The notes under the pieces are model-generated. The model had not been told where the DNA came from. It worked only from the letters and a program-made list of their open reading frames with translations, and ran no database searches. From Acidobacteriota bacterium (lineage in GTDB: Bacteria; Acidobacteriota; Terriglobia; Terriglobales; Acidobacteriaceae), in the NCBI GenBank assembly GCA_003224785.1, contig QHZV01000255.1, positions 1 to 6,188 of the forward strand: a stretch of DNA of 6,188 bases, written 5' to 3'. Below, piece after piece: positions 1-5,450 of the stretch. The position numbers were made by a program, and so were the translations under genes. Each line of letters opens with the position of its first letter. Within the stretch, counting starts at the first letter, position 1.

Positions 1-2286
1 ATTCGCAACCTGACGCGCACGCCGGGAATTCGAGAGCAGAAAGTGGCCTGGTCACCCGATGGCCGCTGGATCGCCTACGTTTCCGATCGCACTGGCGAAG
101 ACGAAATCTACGCGATGCCGCAGGATGGATTCGGTAAAGAGCAGCAACTCACCAGCGGATACAAGGGATTCAAGTTTCCTCCCGCATGGTCGCCCGACAG
201 CAAGAAAATCGCGTGGGCTGATAAGGACTTGAATCTGTGGTGGGAGGACGTAACCGAAAAGAAGCAGGTAAAAATTGATCATGCCGAATTCAACGAGATC
301 ACGAATTATGCGTGGTCGCCTGACAACAAGTGGCTGGCCTACGACAAGAATGACGAAAACGGCAACGCTGTGGTTTACCTCTATTCGGTGACTGACCGCA
401 AAGCGACCGCAGTCACGTCCGCTATGACGAATAGCAATGGAGCTCAGTTCGATCCGGAAGGGAAGTATCTGTATTACCTCTCCGACCGCGACTTCAACGA
501 GGTCTTGGGCAACGTTGATTTTGAATTTGCCAATCCCAAAACCACGCGCGTCTATGTAGTCACTTTGAACAAGGACGAACCCTCGCCTTTCAAGGCCCAG
601 AGCGACGAAACCGAGATAAAGAAGACTGAGCCAGGAAAGTTTGCGGGCGAAGTTAACGCCGCGACCGACACAAAGTCAAAGGGCACCGCGAAGAAGGGTG
701 AAGGCAAGAGCGCGGGAGCGGATGAAGACAAAGACAAAGATAAAGATAAAGACAAGAAAGAAAAGCCAGTCGAAGTAAAAGTTGATCTCGATGGAATTCA
801 GGATCGCGTAGTGGCACTACCAACCGAGCCGGCGGTTATCCGGGCGTTTGCTGCGGCGAAGGGTTTTCTGTATTACTCGACCGCGCCGATCCAAGGGCTC
901 TCTGGACCAGTTCCCGGAGAAGATTCTGCCGTGCATGCGTTTGATCTGAAGGAGCGCAAGGAAAAGACTTTGATTGGCGACGTAGAACGCTTTGCGCTCT
1001 CTTTTGATGGATCCAAGCTGCTTTACCAGAGCGAAGGAGCAGGAAGAGGCGCGGCGCACACCTACGGAATCATTGATGCGAAACCGTCGGGCGAGGCAAA
1101 GAAGGTCGGCGACGGAGCGCTGAGCCTGAACGGGATGCGTGCAGAGATTGATCCTCCGCAGGAATGGAAGAACGTCTTCAACGAAGTCTGGCGCCAGGAA
1201 CGCGATTATTTTTATGAGGCGTCCATGAACGGAGTTGACTGGCAGAAGGAGCACGATAAGTATGCTCAACTTCTACCCTATGTTTCCGACCGTTCCTCGC
1301 TTACCTACATTATGGGCGAGATGATTGGAGATCTTTCCAACTCTCACACCTATGTAGGAGGTGGAGATTACCCCGAATCGCATCCCACCAATGTTGGTTT
1401 GCTGGGTGTGGACTACGAACTTGATGCAGGGAGCGGAATGTATCGCATCAAGAAAATCTATCCGGGAGAAAACTGGGACGGCGCGCTGCGCTCGCCTCTG
1501 ACAGAACCGGGAATCAACGTCAAGGAAGGCGATTATCTGCTTGCCGTAAATGGCCGGCCGTTGCGCGCGCCGCAAGATCCCTATGAGTTATTCGTGAATA
1601 CGGCGAATGAAACCGTGACACTCACTGTCAATTCCAAACCCTCGGAAGATGGATCGCACAATGTGCCAGTGAAGCCCATCAATGACGAGGCCGGTCTCCG
1701 CGAATTCAACATGATCGTGACCAACCGGAAGAAAGTTGACGCGGCCACCGGAGGCAAGGTCGGATACGTCTATCTGCCGGACATGGGCGCCCCCGGTCTC
1801 AATGAATTCGTTAAACAATATTTTCCGCAGATCCGTAAGCAAGGTCTGATCATTGATGTCCGCTACAACGGAGGCGGATTTGTAGATGAGCTGATCTTCG
1901 AGCGCCTGCGTCGCATTCTGGGTGAGATGGACTCATCGCGGAATTCCCAGAGCAGCACAGTTCCACCGAACGTTTTTCATGGGTCTATGGTCTGCATCAC
2001 CAATCACTATGCGGCATCCGATGGAGACCTTTTCAGCTATGCCTTTAAGCAATACAAGTTGGGTCCGCTCATTGGCGAACGCACCTGGGGAGGCGTTCGT
2101 GGAATCCGCGGGAACATTGCGCTGATCGATGGGGGATATATTACCAGGCCTGAGTTCGCACGCTATGACCTGAACAGCAAGTGGATCATCGAGAACCACG
2201 GTGTTCAGCCTGACATCGTGGTGGAGAACCGGCCGGAGCAAATTGTAAGCGGAAAAGATCCCCAGCTGGAGAGTGCCATTCAGTAA
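1..2286 (+). CDS. Tricorn-type protease, 3' part (5' end outside window)
   Basis: Serine protease of the tricorn family, which cleaves peptides into short fragments. The frame is open from base 1, so the GTG at 43 is internal; 761 residues are visible. In window numbering, residues about 13-165 hold four PD40/TolB-like propeller repeats (AWSPDG, AWSPDS, AWSPDN, QFDPEG). Residues about 197-260 are a charged Lys/Glu/Asp-rich insertion. A C1 helical domain covers about 382-452, a PDZ domain 466-548 and an S41-type core about 585-750. The catalytic set known from archaeal tricorn is recognisable: SH at 448-449 (NSHTYV), nucleophile S673 followed by D674 (YAASDGD), and E731 (ENHGVQPD). Typical bacterial homologues exceed 1000 residues, so roughly a third is missing on the left, including any signal peptide; location is therefore unknown. 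The TAA at 2284 appears to cut off the usual C-terminal tail (see 2287-2370). Family call is firm; substrate is unknown. Confidence 0.95.
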   Translation: MRNLTRTPGIREQKVAWSPDGRWIAYVSDRTGEDEIYAMPQDGFGKEQQLTSGYKGFKFPPAWSPDSKKIAWADKDLNLWWEDVTEKKQVKIDHAEFNEITNYAWSPDNKWLAYDKNDENGNAVVYLYSVTDRKATAVTSAMTNSNGAQFDPEGKYLYYLSDRDFNEVLGNVDFEFANPKTTRVYVVTLNKDEPSPFKAQSDETEIKKTEPGKFAGEVNAATDTKSKGTAKKGEGKSAGADEDKDKDKDKDKKEKPVEVKVDLDGIQDRVVALPTEPAVIRAFAAAKGFLYYSTAPIQGLSGPVPGEDSAVHAFDLKERKEKTLIGDVERFALSFDGSKLLYQSEGAGRGAAHTYGIIDAKPSGEAKKVGDGALSLNGMRAEIDPPQEWKNVFNEVWRQERDYFYEASMNGVDWQKEHDKYAQLLPYVSDRSSLTYIMGEMIGDLSNSHTYVGGGDYPESHPTNVGLLGVDYELDAGSGMYRIKKIYPGENWDGALRSPLTEPGINVKEGDYLLAVNGRPLRAPQDPYELFVNTANETVTLTVNSKPSEDGSHNVPVKPINDEAGLREFNMIVTNRKKVDAATGGKVGYVYLPDMGAPGLNEFVKQYFPQIRKQGLIIDVRYNGGGFVDELIFERLRRILGEMDSSRNSQSSTVPPNVFHGSMVCITNHYAASDGDLFSYAFKQYKLGPLIGERTWGGVRGIRGNIALIDGGYITRPEFARYDLNSKWIIENHGVQPDIVVENRPEQIVSGKDPQLESAIQ
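721..765 (+). repeat. Lys-Asp codon repeat inside the protease gene
   Basis: Five consecutive hexanucleotide units of the form GAC/GAT-AAA/AAG encode alternating Asp-Lys (window residues 243-252), after an acidic DE and before KKEK. The unit varies at third positions (gacaaa, gataaa, gacaag), so it is a degenerate tandem repeat. It forms the core of a low-complexity, highly charged linker at about 589-780 lying between propeller sequence segments. Such linkers are probably disordered and change length easily by slippage. The antisense strand reads as Ser-Leu repeats, a shadow with no support as a gene. Confidence 0.85.
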
Positions 2287-2370
2287 GTCCAAAAGATGAT
2301 GCAGGAGAATCCGAAGAAGCTGCCGCCGCGGCCGCCGGATTTGCCACCCTATCCCGCAGGGCCAGGCTAG
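2287..2370 (+). pseudogene. Orphaned C-terminal tail of the protease, after in-frame TAA
   Basis: Directly after the TAA at 2284-2286, the same frame continues for 27 sense codons to TAG 2368-2370. It begins VQKMMQENPKKLPP and ends in a proline-rich stretch with PPYPAG. Upstream the protein reads DPQLESAIQ. From memory, members of this family normally run from DPQLEKAI through a short amphipathic helix into a Lys-Asn-Pro and Arg-Pro-Pro-Tyr-Pro tail, so the segment looks like the ancestral end of the protein rather than spacer. The transcription terminator sits just after the TAG, which agrees with the TAG being the original stop. A single base change (for instance TAC or TAT to TAA) would explain it. 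Sequencing error or stop readthrough are alternatives. Confidence 0.75.
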
Positions 2371-2385
2371 TCTTGCAGGGCGGAG

Positions 2386-2411
2386 GGGCGGATTCTCATC
2401 CGCCCTCTTTT
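2386..2411 (+). terminator. Intrinsic terminator of the protease gene
   Basis: GGGCGGAT (2386-2393) pairs perfectly with ATCCGCCC (2398-2405) around a TCTC loop, and is followed by TCTTTT (2406-2411). It lies 15 bp after the TAG at 2368-2370. On the other strand the hairpin has no T-tract, so it should act mainly on + strand transcription. Confidence 0.8.
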
Positions 2412-2412
2412 C

Positions 2413-2511
2413 CTATTTAGAACTTAGCTTCTTGCGTATGCGCCGGACTTCGATAAACGTCAGCGCTGAGACAGCAGCCATAAAGCCGCAAAACATGATC
2501 AGAAGGGTCAT
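2413..2511 (-). CDS. Small single-pass membrane protein, 32 residues
   Basis: Not recognised as a named family. The - strand frame starts at ATG 2511-2509 and ends at TAG 2415-2413. Residues 2-20 are strongly hydrophobic (MTLLIMFCGF, then MAAVSALTFI), long enough for one membrane helix. Residues 21-32 form a basic tail with six Lys/Arg (EVRRIRKKLSSK). By the positive-inside rule the tail should face the cytoplasm. A GAGGT Shine-Dalgarno sequence (2520-2516) precedes the start with a 4-nt spacer. The gene is divergent from the glycosyltransferase at 2661, sharing 149 bp of upstream DNA. Its stop abuts the T-tract of the protease terminator on the other strand. The good ribosome binding site and the transmembrane-plus-basic-tail layout argue for a real gene. 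Its length means chance cannot be excluded without homologues. Confidence 0.6.
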   Translation of the reverse strand: MTLLIMFCGFMAAVSALTFIEVRRIRKKLSSK

Positions 2512-2660
2512 CTAGACCTCATTCGTTGGTATCCGCACGCCCGACGACCCATCATAAAGCGGAAACATTGGTTGGGAGGTTTGCGTTCTGGTTCCCTCTG
2601 CTTTTCCGACGGAGGCTTCATCTCGCATGCTGAGCGGCCAGATCGTATAATTAGGGCTTC
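2512..2660. other. Divergent intergenic region, small membrane protein / glycosyltransferase
   Basis: These 149 bp separate the two divergent starts. They hold the Shine-Dalgarno sequence of the small - strand gene and the TATAAT box of the + strand glycosyltransferase. A - strand TATGAT (2556-2551) is a possible -10 for the small gene, but it has no recognisable -35 at the expected distance. I see no operator-like repeat or riboswitch. Confidence 0.5.
2623..2651 (+). promoter_or_regulatory. Putative sigma70-type promoter of the glycosyltransferase
   Basis: A perfect TATAAT lies at 2646-2651. At 17 bp spacing the -35 position is TCGCAT (2623-2628), matching TTGACA at only three of six positions. 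The expected transcription start, about 2658, is only three bases before the ATG at 2661, so the mRNA would be practically leaderless. An AGGG at 2653-2656 could be a weak ribosome binding site if transcription starts further upstream, so the two readings compete. Confidence 0.5.
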
Positions 2661-3638
2661 ATGCCTAAGTACTCCATTGTGATTCCGCTGCATAACGAGC
2701 AGGAGAACGTCACTGATCTCTATGACCGCCTGAAGGCTGTGATGGAGAGCGCTGGCGAGAGCTTTGAGATCGTATTCGTGGATGACGGCTCCGGTGATGA
2801 CACGTTCCACTTGCTGCGGCAGATCGCCGGTGTGGATAGCAGAGTCACGGTGGTACGGCTGCGCCGAAATTTCGGTCAGACATCAGCGTTGGCTGCCGGC
2901 TTCGATCATGCTCGTGGTGAATACATCATCGCCATGGATGGGGACCTGCAGCACGATCCCGCGGATATCCCAATGTTTTTGGAGAAGATTTCCGAGGGCT
3001 ACGACATTGTCAGTGGCTGGCGCAAAGTGCGAATCGATAATTTCTGGCTACGCCGCATTCCTTCGAAATGCGCCAACTGGCTGATGGCGAAGCTTAGCGG
3101 CGTTGATATTCACGATTTCGGAACGACCTTCAAAGCCTATCGGCGCGAGATTCTGGAACAAGTGCCGCTCTATGGCGAACTGCATCGATTTATTCCGGCC
3201 TTGGCGTCCTGGCATGGCGCTTCGATTTGCGAAGTGCCGATTCGGAATATCAATCGCGAGCGCGGCGTTTCGCATTATGGCATTTCGCGGACGTTTCGGG
3301 TTTTCTTCGATCTGATTACGATTCGCTTCCTGCTGCGCTATCTGGGGCGGCCCTTGCATTTCTTCGGAACGCTCGGGATGCTGGGCATTTTCGGAGGCAT
3401 GGGTATTACTGCTTGGCTGTTTCTCGAGAAGTTCGTTCGCCACACCTCAATCATGGCCGAACACGGTCCCCTGATGATCTTTGCCGCCGTGGTTCTTCTG
3501 GCGGGCCTGAACCTGCTGGCGATTGGTCTCTTAGGCGAGCTGCAAGTCCGTCACTATCACGAGCCCACCCGGCGCGCGCCATATTCCGTTGATCGCGTCA
3601 TCCGTGCGCACAGCGAAGAGCAGAGCGTGCCGGAGTAG
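2661..3638 (+). CDS. GT2 polyprenyl-phosphate glycosyltransferase, GtrB/DPM1-like
   Basis: A 325-residue membrane-bound glycosyltransferase of family 2. Members of this subgroup move a sugar from a nucleotide sugar onto undecaprenyl phosphate on the cytoplasmic face, for later envelope glycosylation. The start MPKYSIVIPLHNE is the classic N-terminal GT-A strand, so ATG 2661 is well supported. Nucleotide-binding VDDGS is at 40-44 and the metal-binding DGD at 93-95 (MDGDLQHDP). FGTTFKAYRR at 153-162, HRFIP at 175-179 and RGVSHYGISR at 201-210 match acceptor-loop motifs of the GtrB/ArnC type. Two hydrophobic segments at about 233-256 and 270-293 are the expected C-terminal helices, followed by a basic tail. 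No flippase (GtrA-like) or acceptor transferase lies beside it here, so the sugar and final target are unknown. Length is normal and the gene looks intact. Confidence 0.93.
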   Translation: MPKYSIVIPLHNEQENVTDLYDRLKAVMESAGESFEIVFVDDGSGDDTFHLLRQIAGVDSRVTVVRLRRNFGQTSALAAGFDHARGEYIIAMDGDLQHDPADIPMFLEKISEGYDIVSGWRKVRIDNFWLRRIPSKCANWLMAKLSGVDIHDFGTTFKAYRREILEQVPLYGELHRFIPALASWHGASICEVPIRNINRERGVSHYGISRTFRVFFDLITIRFLLRYLGRPLHFFGTLGMLGIFGGMGITAWLFLEKFVRHTSIMAEHGPLMIFAAVVLLAGLNLLAIGLLGELQVRHYHEPTRRAPYSVDRVIRAHSEEQSVPE

Positions 3639-3645
3639 TTCGTCT

Positions 3646-3668
3646 GGCGCGGGCGCGCCCGTTTTAAT
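3646..3668 (+). terminator. GC-rich hairpin plus T-tract after the glycosyltransferase
   Basis: Seven bases after the TAG at 3636-3638, CGGGCGCGCCCG (3650-3661) is fully self-complementary. It can fold as CGGG/CCCG with a CGCG loop, directly followed by TTTTAAT. A competing fold pairs GGCGC (3646-3650) with GCGCC (3655-3659). Short stem but well placed T-tract. Confidence 0.6.
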
Positions 3669-3690
3669 ATTGGCCAACAGATTTGGGAAG

Positions 3691-3711
3691 GGGACGACTT
3701 CTAGTCGTGCC
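3691..3711. repeat. Near-perfect palindromic hairpin in the convergent spacer
   Basis: ACGACT (3694-3699) and AGTCGT (3703-3708) pair around a TCT loop. The stem extends after one G-G mismatch by GG/CC (3691-3692 with 3710-3711). One substitution would make it a perfect 21-base palindrome. It lies between the convergent ends of the glycosyltransferase and the dehydrogenase operon. It has no T-tract on either side, so it could be a REP-type dispersed element or a 3' mRNA stabilising hairpin. An outer pairing ATTGGC (3669-3674) with GCCAAT (3709-3714) is also possible. Confidence 0.5.
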
Positions 3712-3755
3712 AATTAATTCGGGCAAAGAACCAAAAGCGCGAGCGAAGTGAGCTG

Positions 3756-4859
3756 CTAGAACGCCTCCTTATTCACCACATACGGCATCTTCTTAATGTC
3801 TCCGCCATAATTCTTCTCCAGCACGTCAATCAACCCCTGCACGCATCGTCCTGCCATGCCTTTGTCGGGATCAGGTGAGAGCCGCGTGATCTTCGCGGCG
3901 CTGGCGAAGTGAGGGAACAAACGGCACCGGTCCTCGATAGCCGAGTCGCGCAACGGAGAATCTTCCGACAACGGTTCCTTCTCATAAACATCGAGGGCCG
4001 CACCGGCAATCCAGTTTTCTTTCAGCGCCTTTGCCAATGCGTTTTCATCAATGACCGGCCCGCGCGACGTGTTTACCAAAAACGCAGTGCGTTTCATCAT
4101 CCGCAGCGTGCGCTCGTTGAAGAGATGAAAGGTAGGAGTCGCGCTCTCGCCTTCTCGTATTAACGGTACATGCACGCTGACGAAATCCGCCTGACTCAAC
4201 GCCTCATCAATTGAGACATATTTGATCCACGTTTTTTCTTTCTGAATGCCGCGAGCGTGGCGCAGGTCCATTGTGTCCTGAATCGCGGTCACATATACAA
4301 GGTTTTGGTACGCCGGGTCGTAGCAGAGGATATTCATGTCGAATCCGGAGCACTTCTTGATCATCGCCAGCCCAATGCGGCCCGTTCCGATGATCGCGAT
4401 AGCCTTGCCTGTGACTTCATCGCCCAAGAAAGGCAAATAGGGGTGCCAGAAGCCCCATTTATTTTCGCGGGTGAGGTGCTCGGCCGGCCACATTTTTCGA
4501 GCCAGTGATCCAAACATGAAGAATGCAAACTCGGCGGTTGCTTCCGTCAGAACATCCGCGGTGTGGGTAAAAGGAACGTTGTAACGATTGGCGTCCGCTC
4601 GATTGATGTTGTCGAACCCAACCGCAAGCTGGGCAACCACTTTCAACGTGCCCTTGCCCGCTTCAAAGACCTCAGCATCAATCTGGTCGCGCAGAGTCGT
4701 GATCAGCCCGTCAATTCCTGAACGAACCTTCTCGAGCACCAAGGCTTTCGGGGGCGCCGTAGGCTCTGGATAGACTTCGAGCTGATACCCGCGCGTGCGC
4801 AGGATGTTTAGTGCGTCGCCGATGTCGCACGTGGCAAAAACTCTGAAATTGTTAGTCAT
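3756..4859 (-). CDS. D-2-hydroxyacid dehydrogenase, hydroxypyruvate/glyoxylate reductase-like
   Basis: A 367-residue NAD-dependent oxidoreductase that interconverts 2-oxoacids and D-2-hydroxyacids. The Rossmann motif GTGRIG is at 158-163, with the acidic D181 (CYDP) at the end of the next strand favouring NADH over NADPH. The catalytic triad of the family is visible: R266 (VNTSRGPV), E295 (YEKEP) and H317 (FPHFAS). Residues about 184-214 are longer than in common D-lactate or phosphoglycerate dehydrogenases. From memory, this and the WxPYLPFLG stretch at 138-146 resemble plant peroxisomal hydroxypyruvate reductase, so hydroxypyruvate or glyoxylate are the best substrate guesses. I chose ATG 4859 (MTNNFRVFAT). 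An upstream GTG at 4892 would overlap the preceding gene and adds non-family sequence. No strong Shine-Dalgarno is seen, but the preceding stop is only 7 bp away, suggesting translational coupling. Family firm; substrate uncertain. Confidence 0.93.
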   Translation of the reverse strand: MTNNFRVFATCDIGDALNILRTRGYQLEVYPEPTAPPKALVLEKVRSGIDGLITTLRDQIDAEVFEAGKGTLKVVAQLAVGFDNINRADANRYNVPFTHTADVLTEATAEFAFFMFGSLARKMWPAEHLTRENKWGFWHPYLPFLGDEVTGKAIAIIGTGRIGLAMIKKCSGFDMNILCYDPAYQNLVYVTAIQDTMDLRHARGIQKEKTWIKYVSIDEALSQADFVSVHVPLIREGESATPTFHLFNERTLRMMKRTAFLVNTSRGPVIDENALAKALKENWIAGAALDVYEKEPLSEDSPLRDSAIEDRCRLFPHFASAAKITRLSPDPDKGMAGRCVQGLIDVLEKNYGGDIKKMPYVVNKEAF

Positions 4860-4866
4860 GCGGTTT

Positions 4867-5394
4867 TCAGGTGAATATCCAGCGGGTAGCACTCTTGGAA
4901 AATGTTTTTTCAGCTAAGCCAAAGGCGATTGTAGGACGGAGTCGGAACACCGGTTCTTTCAGGTTTAGCAGATCGTCGGCCATATCAGACATGTCCCACT
5001 CGTATTTCTTTGTATAAATATTGAGGAACTCGCGAATCAGCCCCACGTCGTTTTCGGTATCCACCTTGCCTTCGACAACAACAGCTTCAGCCGCATTTTC
5101 CGTGCACATTGTGCAATAAGGATTCTTGGCGAGGTTCTGCGCCTTGCGCGATTTGTTTCCCGTGCTGAAGTAGAGGGCGCCATCCATCCACAACGCCCAT
5201 ATGACCATGACGTGCGGCCGTCCATCCGGGCGAGTGGTTGCAATCCAGTACTGTCGGCTTTTTCTGAGACGGTCCTCAGCCCACTTCCATGCCAGCAGAC
5301 CCTTCTTGGATTTCGGCAGGCCATAGCCGGGTATGTGCGGGCGAGTGGATTTGGGTAACTTGGTCTTCGACTTTGACTTTGCTTTTTTCGGCAT
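4867..5394 (-). CDS. Pyridoxamine 5'-phosphate oxidase-like split-barrel protein
   Basis: A 175-residue protein of the FMN/F420-binding split-barrel superfamily, probably cytoplasmic. Residues about 36-155 form the barrel domain. Typical marks are YWIATTRPDGRPHV (49-62), where a strand leads into a substrate-binding loop, ALYFSTGNKSRKAQNLAKNP (73-92), which in relatives touches the flavin phosphate, and VVEGKV (106-111). The first 20 residues are a Lys/Arg-rich tail (eight basic residues) with no signal-peptide character. It is too divergent to be called PdxH with confidence; general PPOX-like proteins bind FMN, F420 or heme and act on varied substrates. Start ATG 5394 has no strong ribosome binding site. 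It lies 56 bp after the aminotransferase and 7 bp before the dehydrogenase in the same direction, consistent with one transcript. Confidence 0.85.
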   Translation of the reverse strand: MPKKAKSKSKTKLPKSTRPHIPGYGLPKSKKGLLAWKWAEDRLRKSRQYWIATTRPDGRPHVMVIWALWMDGALYFSTGNKSRKAQNLAKNPYCTMCTENAAEAVVVEGKVDTENDVGLIREFLNIYTKKYEWDMSDMADDLLNLKEPVFRLRPTIAFGLAEKTFSKSATRWIFT

Positions 5395-5450
5395 GACTTA
5401 TTTAACACCGCCGAAGCCGCCGAGACGCCGCTCTGTTTGCGAAACGACGG

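Noticed and set aside
817..1842. Long antisense open frames on the - strand across the protease gene
   Set aside because: They are shadows of a strongly supported coding frame, with no recognisable domain and unnatural composition.
2438..2515. 25-codon + strand frame opposite the small membrane protein
   Set aside because: No ribosome binding site and no protein-like features; the opposite strand explains the region better.
2551..2556. - strand TATGAT as promoter of the small membrane protein
   Set aside because: Five of six matches to a -10 but no -35 at the expected spacing; kept only as a remark in the intergenic entry.
2627..2650. Seven-codon mini-frame (MLSGQIV) with GGAGG upstream, ahead of the glycosyltransferase
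   Set aside because: The GGAGG is 11 bases from the ATG, the frame overlaps the TATAAT box, and it has no attenuation-type hairpin or regulatory codon run.
3719..3755. Terminator for the - strand operon just after the dehydrogenase stop
   Set aside because: The CGCGCTTTTGG stretch has a short T-run but no stable stem before it; only direct repeats (GCTCAC, GCTCGC) are present.
4857..4892. GTG at 4892 as the start of the hydroxyacid dehydrogenase
   Set aside because: It adds 11 residues with no family resemblance, overlaps the preceding gene and has no Shine-Dalgarno sequence. ATG 4859 gives a typical N-terminus.
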